This document shows, piece by piece, positions 35,587 through 44,348 of a stretch of DNA of 64,000 nt (position 1 is its first letter; every line of letters begins with the position of its first letter). The notes beneath the pieces were generated by a model that made no database searches, was not told the DNA's origin, and saw nothing but the letters and a program-made list of their open reading frames with translations. The position numbers and the translations under genes were made by a program. Source of the DNA: Listeria seeligeri serovar 1/2b str. SLCC3954 (GTDB taxonomy: Bacteria; Bacillota; Bacilli; Lactobacillales; Listeriaceae); the NCBI RefSeq assembly GCF_000027145.1, contig NC_013891.1:2356001-2420000 (forward strand), in the 5' to 3' direction.

Positions 35587-36756
35587 TCAAAGCCGATTTC
35601 CTTCTCCTAAGTTAACTTCTGGAGCATTATATCTCGCTGATAACACGAGCCCAAGTGCCATAAATGCGCCAAGAAGAGAGCTTCCCCCATAACTGACAAA
35701 AAGTAGTGGAATACCGGTAATTGGAAGTAAACCAATTGTCATTCCGATATTTTCTAAAACGTGAAATAAAATCATCGAGCAAACACCGGCACAAATATAT
35801 GAATAAAACGGAATATCAATATCTAGCGCCACTCGAATTATTTGGTAAATCAGTAAAAAGTATAACATAATTAACAGACAGCCACCAATAAAACCAAAAT
35901 TACCACCAATAATAGAGAAAATAAAATCATTGTGGTTTTCTGGAATAGCAATTGCCTGATTGCCGATACCATTTCCTTGCAGCTGTCCTGACCCAATCGC
36001 TTGCATCGACCGCAGAAGCTGCATTCCGTCACCAAGCGGATCCTCTTCTGGTCGTAACCAAGAAGTAATTCGTTTAAATTGATACGGTTCAAATCCTAAT
36101 TTTTGTAAAAAAGCTTGATTATATAAAACTAAATAAATTAAAGTCGCACCAATTACAGTAATAGCACTAAATAACGGTACTAAGATTTTCCAAGTAACCC
36201 CACTAATAAAAACCATACCGATAATAATTGCGATAAACACTAAAATTGTCCCTAAATCTGGCTGAAGTGCAACCAAACCAAGCGGGATAATTGAAATAAT
36301 TCCTACTTTTAAAAGCAATTGAATATCCATTTTTATGGTATGTAGTTGATATTTTTTATTATGATCCCAAATCACTTTTGCAAGCGCGAGAATCAAGAAG
36401 CTTTTCATTAATTCTGATGGTTGCAAGCTTCCAAGCGAACCAATACTAATCCAACTTTTCGACCCTTTTCGTTCGTCACCCACGATTAATACTAGAACAA
36501 GAAGTAAGTTTCCTAAGCCGTATAAATAGTATGCTGCCCATTGAAGTTTATCATAGTCGAAAAAAAGTACGATAACAAAGACTACTCCTGTAGAAATAAC
36601 AATCCAAATAGACTGTTGTAGCAAGAAATTATTTGTATACTGGTCATTAACAAGTCCAGCCACATAAATCGCCACAAGCCCGATAATGCAAAGTAACATC
36701 ATTAAGAAAATAATTGCATAATCAACTCGAACTGCTTTTTTTCTATTTCTAGCCAT
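35587..36756 (-). CDS. SEDS-family peptidoglycan polymerase (RodA-like), copy B
   Basis: 389-aa paralogue of the neighbouring RodA-like protein, clearly from a tandem duplication, with the same motif order (LQPDLGTILVFIAI, YQFKRITSWLRPEEDPLGDGMQ, IPENHNDFIFSIIGGNFGF, GIPLLFVSYGGSSLL). The loop reads GGNFG instead of GDYG. It lies 75 bp upstream of copy A on the same strand, with no terminator between. It starts with a short basic N-terminus (MARNRKKAVRVDYA). Confidence 0.93.
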   Translation of the reverse strand: MARNRKKAVRVDYAIIFLMMLLCIIGLVAIYVAGLVNDQYTNNFLLQQSIWIVISTGVVFVIVLFFDYDKLQWAAYYLYGLGNLLLVLVLIVGDERKGSKSWISIGSLGSLQPSELMKSFLILALAKVIWDHNKKYQLHTIKMDIQLLLKVGIISIIPLGLVALQPDLGTILVFIAIIIGMVFISGVTWKILVPLFSAITVIGATLIYLVLYNQAFLQKLGFEPYQFKRITSWLRPEEDPLGDGMQLLRSMQAIGSGQLQGNGIGNQAIAIPENHNDFIFSIIGGNFGFIGGCLLIMLYFLLIYQIIRVALDIDIPFYSYICAGVCSMILFHVLENIGMTIGLLPITGIPLLFVSYGGSSLLGAFMALGLVLSARYNAPEVNLGEGNRL

Positions 36757-36793
36757 GCTACTTCCGCCCTTTTTTGTTTAGATTTCCAAATAG

Positions 36794-36828
36794 AAAAAAG
36801 CTGCTATTCTTAAAAAGAGCAACAGCCT
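36794..36828 (-). terminator. intrinsic terminator of hupDGC
   Basis: Stem GCTG..TTCTT paired with AAGAG..CAGC (one mismatch), followed on the minus strand by T6. It lies about 70 bp after the ATPase gene. Confidence 0.75.
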
Positions 36829-36900
36829 TCATCTATTATAATAAAGTTTATCTAGGATAGGAAGCTTTTTCACTAAATTCTAATCTTCTTTCTGTTTTCT

Positions 36901-37692
36901 TTAATATTCAAATCTCGTCGAAGCAAGCGGATGAATATGTTGTTTGCCGTTTTTTTCGGTAATGTCAGCAGTAATATGGAAAACATTTTTTAGCAAGTCA
37001 ATCGTGAACACTTCTTTTGGTGTACCACTTTTCACTAAGCGACCATTTTCACAAACAAAGACATAATCACTGTAAATCGCAGCTTGATTTAAGTCATGTA
37101 ACACTAAAACAATCGTTAAATTGTATTCTTTATTTAAATGAACAAGCAAATCTAATAGTTCTAGTTGATGAGCGATATCAAGATAGGTTGTTGGTTCATC
37201 AAGTAGTAGAATCGGCGTTTTTTGAGCTAATGCCATCGCAAGCCATGCCCGTTGTCGTTCACCGCCAGATAACGAATGGAGCGGTCGATATGCCAAATTT
37301 TCTAAGTTGCAAACTTTAATAGCCCACTGGATTACGGCCTCATCTTCATCTTGTAAGGTCGATAGAAAGCTTCGGTAAGGCAAGCGACCATACGCCACTA
37401 AATCATGAACAATGACATCTACTAGACCTTCTGGTGCCTGTGCTAACATCGTCATTTTTTTCGCTAGTTCTTTTGCTGAGATATCAGTAATGTTTTTTTC
37501 GCCTAATAAAATCTCCCCACTATCTGGTGTCAAAAGTCGCATCATTAAACGTAACATAGTTGATTTCCCAGAACCATTTGGGCCGATAAGAGTTGTAATT
37601 TTGCCCTCCGGAATAGCTGCATTGATATCTGACATTTGAAAATCTCTTTTGCGCGAGAAAGAAATATTTTTTAGTTCTAATGCTGGTTTCAT
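36901..37692 (-). CDS. hupC: heme/iron ABC transporter ATP-binding protein (HupC)
   Basis: 263-aa FecE/FhuC-type ATPase. Walker A GPNGSGKST, signature SLSGGERQRAWLAMAL, Walker B ILLLDEPTTYLD, switch LVLHDLNQAA. It forms the importer with the overlapping permease gene (4-bp overlap) and the lipoprotein HupD. By order it matches the Listeria hupDGC hemin/hemoglobin uptake operon; siderophore uptake is the alternative. Confidence 0.93.
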   Translation of the reverse strand: MKPALELKNISFSRKRDFQMSDINAAIPEGKITTLIGPNGSGKSTMLRLMMRLLTPDSGEILLGEKNITDISAKELAKKMTMLAQAPEGLVDVIVHDLVAYGRLPYRSFLSTLQDEDEAVIQWAIKVCNLENLAYRPLHSLSGGERQRAWLAMALAQKTPILLLDEPTTYLDIAHQLELLDLLVHLNKEYNLTIVLVLHDLNQAAIYSDYVFVCENGRLVKSGTPKEVFTIDLLKNVFHITADITEKNGKQHIHPLASTRFEY

Positions 37693-38699
37693 GAAGCAAC
37701 CCTCCCACGTTGAAGTAAGAATAAGAAGAACGGTGCGCCAATCATTGCCAGTAAAATCCCAACAGGAAGCTCAATCGAACCGAACCAACTTCTAGCTGCT
37801 GTATCCGCAAAACCAACTAGCAATGCTCCACCAAGTGCCGATAATGGTAATAAGTATTTATAATCATTTCCGATAATCAAACGGAAAATATGCGGCACGA
37901 CTAAACCAACAAAGCCAATCAAACCAGCAACACTTACCGCGACTCCACTTAGAAAAGCCGCCAACATAATAATGAAAAACCGATGCCGTTCTACTGAAAA
38001 ACCAAGTAATTTCGCTGCGTCATCTCCAAGAAGTAGCACGTTGGAAGAACGAATCGCGAAAGCACTCAAAACAAAACCAATTAACATGTACGGCCAAATT
38101 AATTCCAAATGATACCAACTTTTCCCAGAAAGTGTCCCTGTCATCCAAGAAATAACACTTTGAACTCGGTTACTGTAAAGCACCATCACTCCAGAAGTCA
38201 TTGCACCAATAAAAGCATTAATCGCTACTCCAGATAAAATCACTCGTAACGGCGAAACACCGCGATCCCACGCTAACAAATAAATCAAAATCGCTGTTCC
38301 AAAAGCACCTAAAAACGCACCAATCGGAACAAAAGCTGCCATCGTTGGGAAAACAAGTGTCATTACAATTGCCACAAATCCCCCACCTGCTGAAACCCCA
38401 ATCACACCAGGATCAGCTAACGGATTTCGCATCACACCTTGAAGCAAACAACCTGCAATCGCAAGTGCCGCACCCACAAGAAATGCAATTAACAATCTTG
38501 GTAACCGCAAATTCCAAATCAGCTGATTAGCAAGATCGCTCCCGCCGCCTGTAAGTGTTTGCCAGGCGTCACTATATGTAACTTTTACAGACCCTGTTGT
38601 AAGTCCGTAAAAAAAGGCTAAAATAAGTAAAATAATTACTACCACAAATGTTATCCGTCTACGTTTGCGCCGCGGATCATGCGCCTTCACTGTCGTCAT
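37689..38699 (-). CDS. hupG: heme/iron ABC transporter permease (HupG)
   Basis: 336-aa FecCD/BtuC-family permease with about ten helices. Typical segments are GAALAIAGCLLQGVMRNPLADPGVIGVSAGGG (about residues 58-89), GAFLGAFGTAILIYLL and GFVGLVVPHIFRLIIGNDYK near the C-terminus. Its start immediately follows the hupD stop, and its end overlaps hupC. Confidence 0.94.
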   Translation of the reverse strand: MTTVKAHDPRRKRRRITFVVVIILLILAFFYGLTTGSVKVTYSDAWQTLTGGGSDLANQLIWNLRLPRLLIAFLVGAALAIAGCLLQGVMRNPLADPGVIGVSAGGGFVAIVMTLVFPTMAAFVPIGAFLGAFGTAILIYLLAWDRGVSPLRVILSGVAINAFIGAMTSGVMVLYSNRVQSVISWMTGTLSGKSWYHLELIWPYMLIGFVLSAFAIRSSNVLLLGDDAAKLLGFSVERHRFFIIMLAAFLSGVAVSVAGLIGFVGLVVPHIFRLIIGNDYKYLLPLSALGGALLVGFADTAARSWFGSIELPVGILLAMIGAPFFLFLLQRGRVAS

Positions 38700-39671
38700 T
38701 TAATTGTCCACCTTATTTATTTCGTCTGCCATATAATCGAGTGCCTCGTCAATATTTATCCCTGGATTTGTTCCAAAAAGCTCTGCCGGAAGTACCACAA
38801 TATGATCATTTTTTACTGCACTTGTAGAATTCCAAGCATCATTTTGCTTCATTTCTTTCTTAAATGCCGCTTCAGTTTCTTTCTCATCGCCACCATGAAT
38901 CATCAAGAAAATTACTTCTGGATCAGCTGCGACAATTTTTTCAACATTCATCGAAGCATATTGCGGAAAATTTTCTACTCCTTTAAAGTCCTTGGCAACA
39001 TTTTCCCCGCCAGCCGTTTCTAGAACATCCCCACTCAATGATGATGGTAATGCTGCATAATTACTTCCTGGCGCACCTAAAACAAGCAATGAGCGTACTT
39101 TTTTTCCTTTTTGTTGCTCTTTTATTGCCGCAACTTTTTTATCAATATTTGCTTGAAGTTCCTTTGCTTTATCTTCCTTACCTAAAAGTTCGCCAAGTAC
39201 GGCTGTTTGTTTTTTAATATCATCAATCGAATTTGCGCCAGTCAGAACAACTTTTGGACCAACGCCTTCCATTGCTGGCACATCTTTCAAATTTTGTTCA
39301 GAGCTTGCAACGATTGCATCCGCGCCAAGTGAAGCAATTTTCTCCAAATTCAAGTCATGGGTATTTCCAACTTCTGTCGCATCTTTCGCTCCAGCTGGAA
39401 CACCACTTGCATCTGTCGTTTGGCGACCAACAACCGTGCCGCCAAGTGCATATATAATATTCATATCCGCATTCGTTAGCGCGATAATTCGTTCCGGAAT
39501 TTTATCAAAAGAAACATCTCGACCCGCCATATCCTTTAATTCAAGCGCAGCCTGTGTCTTATTTTGTTTTTCTACTGCTTCGTTTTTCGGATTATTCGCA
39601 GTATCATTTCCACATGAAGCAAGGATTAATGCGGTCGCAATACTTAAAACTAGTATATTTATTTTCTTCAT
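38700..39671 (-). CDS. hupD: heme/iron-binding lipoprotein (HupD)
   Basis: 323-aa periplasmic-binding-protein-like lipoprotein of the FepB/BtuF class. Lipobox LAS-C (Cys20). The mature protein has DMAGRDVSFDKIPERIIALTNADMNI and a two-lobed TroA-type fold. It is predicted to bind heme or a siderophore at the cell surface. The start is ATG 39671 with GGAGGGGAATT; an in-frame upstream ATG at 39701 lacks a ribosome-binding site. First gene of the operon, under a Fur box. Confidence 0.94.
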   Translation of the reverse strand: MKKINILVLSIATALILASCGNDTANNPKNEAVEKQNKTQAALELKDMAGRDVSFDKIPERIIALTNADMNIIYALGGTVVGRQTTDASGVPAGAKDATEVGNTHDLNLEKIASLGADAIVASSEQNLKDVPAMEGVGPKVVLTGANSIDDIKKQTAVLGELLGKEDKAKELQANIDKKVAAIKEQQKGKKVRSLLVLGAPGSNYAALPSSLSGDVLETAGGENVAKDFKGVENFPQYASMNVEKIVAADPEVIFLMIHGGDEKETEAAFKKEMKQNDAWNSTSAVKNDHIVVLPAELFGTNPGINIDEALDYMADEINKVDN

Positions 39672-39709
39672 AATTCCCCTCCAAAACACTGTCCCATTCA
39701 TTTTACTAA

Positions 39710-39715
39710 ATTATA
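39710..39715 (-). promoter_or_regulatory. -10 of the hupDGC promoter
   Basis: Minus-strand TATAAT preceded by TGG, an extended -10. The -35 is poor. Confidence 0.6.
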
Positions 39716-39745
39716 CCACGATATTCAAAAAGTCGGGACCCTAAT

Positions 39746-39760
39746 TGAGAATTATTTTCA
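39746..39760. promoter_or_regulatory. Fur box
   Basis: TGAGAATTATTTTCA matches the 7-1-7 Fur consensus TGATAATNATTATCA at 12 of the 14 defined positions. It lies between hupD (leftward) and the 54-aa gene (rightward), so it can repress one or both. Confidence 0.8.
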
Positions 39761-39825
39761 TCTATAAGCAATTAGTCGATATTATTTCAATAATACTTTA
39801 TAATTAACATAAGGAGGCGATGAAA

Positions 39826-39990
39826 ATGACTGATAATCTTTTTCCGAATCTGTCGCATGAAAACTGCAAAGAAACAATGCCCCCAGTCACAACTGAACAA
39901 TTTAAGGAAGCTGCTATTTTGGAAAAAAACCGCAAACTGGATGAAATTCTAAAAATAGTAGACAAAAAGAAACCAAGTATTAAAAAATAA
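39826..39990 (+). CDS. 54-aa small protein, divergent from hupDGC
   Basis: Short soluble protein starting MTDNLFPNLSHENC, with a charged, helical-looking C-terminal half ending in KKKPSIKK. No domain is recognised. Translation is supported by a perfect AAGGAGG (39811-39817) 8 bp before ATG 39826, a TATAAT at 39799-39804 and an intrinsic terminator just after the stop. A second ATG at 39820 is too close to the ribosome-binding site. It shares the Fur-box region with hupD, so iron regulation is possible but not shown. Confidence 0.78.
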   Translation: MTDNLFPNLSHENCKETMPPVTTEQFKEAAILEKNRKLDEILKIVDKKKPSIKK

Positions 39991-39991
39991 T

Positions 39992-40020
39992 GAGGACCTG
40001 TTCGCGCAGGTTCTTCTTTC
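39992..40020 (+). terminator. intrinsic terminator
   Basis: Stem GGACCTG/CAGGTTC (one G-T pair) followed by TTCTTTC, directly after the 54-aa gene. Confidence 0.7.
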
Positions 40021-40122
40021 AAACCTTAATTCCGAGTTAACTCATAAGATAAGTTATATTTATTTTAATTACTAAAAAAATCATGTATACTAGAAAAAAA
40101 GACACGTCAGGAGGCCCCTACA

Positions 40123-40881
40123 TTGGCTATTTTAGAATTAAATTTCAAATCAGAATGTTTAGCTGTGCAAACAAGTGTAACGGTGATTTTACCCGAAACA
40201 GAGGCACTGTATCATCGCGCTATTCCAAAATATAAAACGTTATATATTCTTCACGGATTGTCGAATAATCATACTACTTATATTCGTAACACTAATATCG
40301 AACGTTATGCCACCGAAAAAGGATTAGCTGTCGTTATGCCTGCTGCCGATCATAGTTTTTATTCGAATATGGTTCATGGCCGTAATTATTTCGAGTTTGT
40401 AAGTAAGGAACTACCACAAGTAATGAAGAATTGGTTGCCCCTTTCAGACAAAAAAGAAGACACTTTTATTGCAGGGCATTCTATGGGAGGTTACGGGGCG
40501 TTTAAAGTCGCCTTAACTTATCCAGAAAATTTCCAAGCAGCTGCTAGTATGTCTGGTGTGATGGACATCAACTACATTATCAATGAAGACTGCTTCGAAA
40601 ACTTTAGCACCAGAGCAATCACAGGCGAAATGACCAGTCAAACTGGAACGGAAAATGACCTATTTCATTTACTAGAACAAAATTTAGCGAACCAAATTGA
40701 ACTACCTAGCCTCTTCCAAAACTGCGGAACTGAAGATTTCCTCTACGAAGATAACATTCGCTTCCGAGATTTCGCGTTAGAAAAGAAGGCACCGCTTGAA
40801 TATCGTGAAGGGCCAGGTGATCATGACTGGGACTTCTGGGATAAGAGTATCAAAGAAATTATTGAATGGTTGCCTTTATAA
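40123..40881 (+). CDS. esterase of the esterase D/acetylesterase type
   Basis: 252-aa alpha/beta hydrolase like XynC/FrmB-type esterases (tributyrin or acetyl esterase). The nucleophile is in FIAGHSMGGYGAFK; the acid is near GTEDFLYEDN and the catalytic His is in GPGDHDWDFWD. It is cytosolic with no signal. The start is TTG at 40123 with a perfect AGGAGG (40109-40114) 8 bp upstream; no nearer ATG exists. A TATACT -10 lies at 40086-40091. Confidence 0.92.
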   Translation: MAILELNFKSECLAVQTSVTVILPETEALYHRAIPKYKTLYILHGLSNNHTTYIRNTNIERYATEKGLAVVMPAADHSFYSNMVHGRNYFEFVSKELPQVMKNWLPLSDKKEDTFIAGHSMGGYGAFKVALTYPENFQAAASMSGVMDINYIINEDCFENFSTRAITGEMTSQTGTENDLFHLLEQNLANQIELPSLFQNCGTEDFLYEDNIRFRDFALEKKAPLEYREGPGDHDWDFWDKSIKEIIEWLPL

Positions 40882-40884
40882 CGC

Positions 40885-40922
40885 AAAGAAGACTTGGACA
40901 AAATCCAAGTCTTCTTTTTTAA
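40885..40922. terminator. bidirectional intrinsic terminator
   Basis: Stem AAGAAGACTTGG/CCAAGTCTTCTT with T6 on +. Shared by the esterase gene and the converging glutamate decarboxylase gene, whose stop lies in the T run. Confidence 0.9.
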
Positions 40923-42322
40923 TGTGTAAATCCGTACGAATCATTTCGCTTTTTATCATGGTAAAGAACTCGCGCATGCTCTAAGTTATGCAACGCCTCG
41001 TGAAAATCTGCGGCAAATTCTTCCGCGACATTATAGCCTAAATCAGCCCGACAAACAAATCGCTGGATAATCGTATCACTTAAATCAGCTGGTAACGGAT
41101 ACGCTGGAACTTGCCACCCCTTCATCAACAGTTGATCTGCTAAGTCATACAACGTCCACTCAACGTCTAGTCCCTCTTTCATTTTATAACAAACAATTGG
41201 TAAATTAGACCCGTCATTAATAATTTCAAAATAGCCACTTTTCTCCACCGTTTTCGCCAGGTAAAGTGCTGTTTTCTTCGTTTTTTCATGAATTTCCCGA
41301 TAACCTTCAAAGCCAAAGCGTAAGAAATTATAATATTGCCCAATAATTTGACTCGCACTTCTGGAGAAATTAATCGCCATCGTTGGCATGGAACCACCTA
41401 AATAACTCACTTCAAAAATAAGTTCTTTTGGCAAATATTCCTTGTCTTTCCAAAGAATCCAACCAACCCCTGGATAAACAAGTCCATATTTATGACCCGA
41501 TGTATTGATAGAAACGACATTTTTCAAGCGGAAATCCCACGACAATTCTGGATCCATAAACGGCGTAAACATCGCGCCACTTGCACCGTCAACATGAATC
41601 ACAAGTTGATGCTCATTCGCTTTATTGTATGCCTCTACTTTTTCATCTAATAAAGCAATATCGTCAAATTTTCCTGTATAAGTAATTCCTAAAATCCCAA
41701 CGATGCCAATTGTATACTCGTCTACTAATTCAAACACTCGGTCGGTATCCAGATTCAAATGTTCTTTATCCATTGGGACAACACGCATGTCAACATCCCA
41801 GTATACACAAAATTTCTCCCAACAAACTTGATACCCAGAGGAAATAATCAAATTAGGACGCTTTGCTTGAATATCCAAACCACGTTCTTCCGCTTTTTTA
41901 CGCCATCTAAATTTCATCGCTAACCCACCGAGCATACAAGCCTCTGAAGACCCGACTGTTGATGTTCCTAAGTACGCCATTTCTTTTGGTGCATTCCATA
42001 AATCTGCTAAAATATTAACACACCGATTTTCCAATTCTGCGGTTTGCGGATATTCTGATTTATCAATGGCATTTTTTTCAAGTGTTTCTGCCATAAGTAA
42101 CTGCGCTTCTTCTTCCATATATGTTTGGCAAAAAGTCGCCAAGTTTTGTCTAGCATTTCCCTCATCCATCAACTGATCTTTTACAAGCTGATAGGCAATG
42201 CGTGGTTCCATGGACTCTTTCTTTAATACATATTTGGGAATACTCGTACTCTCTTCGTCGGAACCAAAGAGTGGAATTCGATAACTTTCATGTTTACGCT
42301 TGTCGTTTTCGCTATAAAGCAT
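40919..42322 (-). CDS. gadD3: glutamate decarboxylase (GadD3-like)
   Basis: 467-aa PLP-dependent enzyme converting glutamate to GABA with consumption of a proton, for acid resistance. The PLP lysine is Lys278 in SINTSGHKYGLVYPG, close to Lys276 of E. coli GadB. HVDGASGAMFTPF and the C-terminal ALHNLEHARVLYH region fit. The start is ATG 42322 with GAAGGAGG; an upstream in-frame ATG lacks a ribosome-binding site. No glutamate/GABA antiporter gene is adjacent, as for the Listeria GadD3 locus, which is thought to support intracellular GABA production. Confidence 0.94.
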   Translation of the reverse strand: MLYSENDKRKHESYRIPLFGSDEESTSIPKYVLKKESMEPRIAYQLVKDQLMDEGNARQNLATFCQTYMEEEAQLLMAETLEKNAIDKSEYPQTAELENRCVNILADLWNAPKEMAYLGTSTVGSSEACMLGGLAMKFRWRKKAEERGLDIQAKRPNLIISSGYQVCWEKFCVYWDVDMRVVPMDKEHLNLDTDRVFELVDEYTIGIVGILGITYTGKFDDIALLDEKVEAYNKANEHQLVIHVDGASGAMFTPFMDPELSWDFRLKNVVSINTSGHKYGLVYPGVGWILWKDKEYLPKELIFEVSYLGGSMPTMAINFSRSASQIIGQYYNFLRFGFEGYREIHEKTKKTALYLAKTVEKSGYFEIINDGSNLPIVCYKMKEGLDVEWTLYDLADQLLMKGWQVPAYPLPADLSDTIIQRFVCRADLGYNVAEEFAADFHEALHNLEHARVLYHDKKRNDSYGFTH

Positions 42323-42415
42323 CTTTTTTCCTCCTTCAAAATTACTTACTGACTCATTTGACCAATACCCATTAAAACAAACACCCAAACCGTTCAATTT
42401 TTCACAAATATTTGT

Positions 42416-42421
42416 TATACT
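42416..42421 (+). promoter_or_regulatory. -10 of the SdpI-like gene
   Basis: TATACT preceded by TGT (extended -10), with TTCAAT 17 bp upstream as a weak -35. Confidence 0.5.
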
Positions 42422-42447
42422 ACAAACATATCCAAGAGGAGGTTATT

Positions 42448-42756
42448 ATGCTTGATTTAATTTTCCCAGTTCTACTCATTATTCTCGGCATCATTTATCT
42501 AGTTCATCCACCTAAAAATAAAGAAAACCGCTTCAGTTACCGAACAAAGGCTTCATTGAAAAACGACTTAACTTGGGAAAAAGCACATCATTTGCTCGGC
42601 TTTTACTGGTTGCTCCTCGGTGGACTATTACTTGTTTTCTCGCTTATATTAGCCTTCATTCCGATGTATGCCTTCATTCGTAGCTCGATACTTCTCACTA
42701 CAAGCATTTTCGCCGTGTTGCTTTCAGTCATTATCGCAGAAAAAAAGTTACAATAA
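42448..42756 (+). CDS. SdpI-family membrane protein
   Basis: 102-aa membrane protein with three helices. A short segment after the first helix, NRFSYRTKASLKNDLTWEKAHH (about residues 28-49), matches the SdpI/YhfL-type C-terminal motif (GYRTxxSxxNxxxWxxA). In Bacillus, SdpI gives immunity to the SdpC toxin, but most family members are stand-alone and of unknown role. The start is ATG 42448 with AGAGGAGG. No toxin gene is adjacent. It is divergent from the glutamate decarboxylase gene. Confidence 0.82.
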   Translation: MLDLIFPVLLIILGIIYLVHPPKNKENRFSYRTKASLKNDLTWEKAHHLLGFYWLLLGGLLLVFSLILAFIPMYAFIRSSILLTTSIFAVLLSVIIAEKKLQ

Positions 42757-42815
42757 AAAGCACTGCAATTAAGCAGTACTCTTCTGTAATCCATTACATA
42801 ATTGACCAAAAAAAT

Positions 42816-43670
42816 TTAGTCATCTTTTACTATTGTATTTCGTTCTGTAACACGGAAAATATGGATTGTGAGATAAACTCGTTCATCTCTTGTTAACTCG
42901 GTATGGTGTGTGTTAATCAAGTAGGCATCAATTTTTTTCGTACAGTCAAATGCTTCTGGATACTTAATTTGCACTTGTTCATACAAAAAATCATCTCCAG
43001 AGTCAACTATCTCTTTTCGAAGCAGACGTTGTGCGAAATACTGTAAATGCGTAATAAAACGAGTATAGTTGAGTGATGTTTCATCCAAAACCATTCCATA
43101 ATGATACGTAACGATACTTAATATGTCTTGAACGATTTGTGTCATTGCTACTGTCATATGCATTTGTTGTCCATCTTGCCTAGCATTTACAATGTGGAGT
43201 GCAATAAAACCTGCCTCGTCCTCATCAAGCTTAATCCCAACTTCTTGTTCAATAAATTCCAGCGCCTTCATACCGACCAAGTACTCCGCGTGATAAAATC
43301 GTTTTATTTCCCATAAAAGTGCATTTTTCAAATTAATTCCTTGATTATAGCGAGATACAGCAAAATTAATATGGTCTGTTAGCGTTAAATAAATATTATC
43401 GCTTAAATCTGTTTCTAGTGTTTCTTGTGCGTACTGGACAACATCATCCGCCACACGCAAATGCTTCAGTGGGATTTCACTGAGTAGTTCTGATAGCTTT
43501 TCTGATAGTTCATGTGTTTCCATAATAAATGTTTTTTCAATCTTGGACGTTTCCACTTCATCTCCAAGTTTCTTTTGAAAAGCAAGGCCGCGTCCCATAA
43601 CCACAGACTCTTTACCATTTTTACCCTCGGCGATTACAACATTGTTATTCAGAATTTTTTTGATAATCAT
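42816..43670 (-). CDS. BglG/LicT-family transcriptional antiterminator
   Basis: 284-aa antiterminator with an N-terminal RNA-binding CAT domain (about residues 1-55; IIKKILNNNVVIAEGKNGKESVVMGRG) and two PTS-regulation domains, PRD1 (about 70-170) and PRD2 (about 175-284). The regulatory histidines are in DHINFAVSR, FIALHIVNA and LTIHIF. Its own leader carries a matching RAT and terminator, so it is autoregulated. No PTS or beta-glucosidase gene is beside it, so its structural targets must lie elsewhere. Confidence 0.94.
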   Translation of the reverse strand: MIIKKILNNNVVIAEGKNGKESVVMGRGLAFQKKLGDEVETSKIEKTFIMETHELSEKLSELLSEIPLKHLRVADDVVQYAQETLETDLSDNIYLTLTDHINFAVSRYNQGINLKNALLWEIKRFYHAEYLVGMKALEFIEQEVGIKLDEDEAGFIALHIVNARQDGQQMHMTVAMTQIVQDILSIVTYHYGMVLDETSLNYTRFITHLQYFAQRLLRKEIVDSGDDFLYEQVQIKYPEAFDCTKKIDAYLINTHHTELTRDERVYLTIHIFRVTERNTIVKDD

Positions 43671-43692
43671 GCATCTTCACCTCTCTCAAAAG

Positions 43693-43753
43693 AAAAAACC
43701 CAAACTAATTCCAATGCTATAGAAATCAAAATAGCACTTGAATTAGTTCAGGT
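43693..43753 (-). terminator. regulated terminator in the antiterminator leader
   Basis: Minus-strand stem AACCTGAACTAATTC paired with GAATTAGTTTGGGTT, followed by a T run. Its 5' arm overlaps the RAT, the arrangement required for antitermination. Confidence 0.9.
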
Positions 43754-43780
43754 TTTGCCTGCCTTGGCAGTAACAATCCT
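43751..43780 (-). promoter_or_regulatory. RAT (ribonucleic antiterminator) site
   Basis: Minus-strand sequence GGATTGTTACTG...GGCAGGCAAAACC, matching the RAT of bglP/licS-type leaders. It overlaps the downstream terminator and precedes the LicT-like gene itself. Confidence 0.92.
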
Positions 43781-43795
43781 ATACATTTCTCTAAC

Positions 43796-43824
43796 ATTAT
43801 AGTACAAAAAGAAACCGATTACAA
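43796..43824 (-). promoter_or_regulatory. promoter of the LicT-like gene
   Basis: Minus-strand TTGTAA (43819-43824), 17-bp spacer, TATAAT (43796-43801), about 16 bp before the RAT. Confidence 0.8.
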
Positions 43825-43934
43825 GTAGTTTTTTGATATTCAATTTAGCCTATAGTTCTTATCTTCCCTAATTTATCATAACTTATTCATTGACATGTGA
43901 TTTACTGCATGCTATTTTTGGCTGGAGGTGATAA

Positions 43935-44348
43935 ATGATGGTAACACGCTCGGAACAAATTTTTGTTAACTTGCCTGTAAGAGATTTACAAGCTACAACT
44001 ACTTTTTTCACGAAGCTTGGTTTTGAGTTTAATCCAAAATTCACAGACGAAAATGCTACTCAAATGATTATTGGAAAAAACATTTTTGCTATGCTCTTGA
44101 AAGAAGATTTCTTCCAGACCTTCCATAAAAGCGCACTTGCAGATACAACAAAAGTTCGCGAAGTCCTCATCACAATTTCACTTGAAAGTCGCGAAGCAGT
44201 TGATGAATTAGTCGATCTTGCTTTAAGCATTGGAGGCGAAACAGCAGCTGAAACCCAAGAATATGAATATATGTATAGCAGAAGTTTTCTAGATCTAGAC
44301 AAGCATCTATGGGAAATTCTCTACTTCAATGAAGATGCATTTGAATAA
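43935..44348 (+). CDS. VOC-family (glyoxalase/bleomycin-resistance-like) protein
   Basis: 137-aa vicinal-oxygen-chelate fold protein with the beta-alpha-beta-beta-beta pattern (QIFVNLPVRDLQATTTFFTKLGFEF; RSFLDLDKHLWEILYF). The metal ligands of glyoxalase I are not conserved at the first position, so it may be a binding or resistance protein rather than a glyoxalase. Two in-frame ATGs (43935 and 43938) both suit GGAGGTGAT. It has a strong bidirectional terminator. Confidence 0.87.
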   Translation: MMVTRSEQIFVNLPVRDLQATTTFFTKLGFEFNPKFTDENATQMIIGKNIFAMLLKEDFFQTFHKSALADTTKVREVLITISLESREAVDELVDLALSIGGETAAETQEYEYMYSRSFLDLDKHLWEILYFNEDAFE

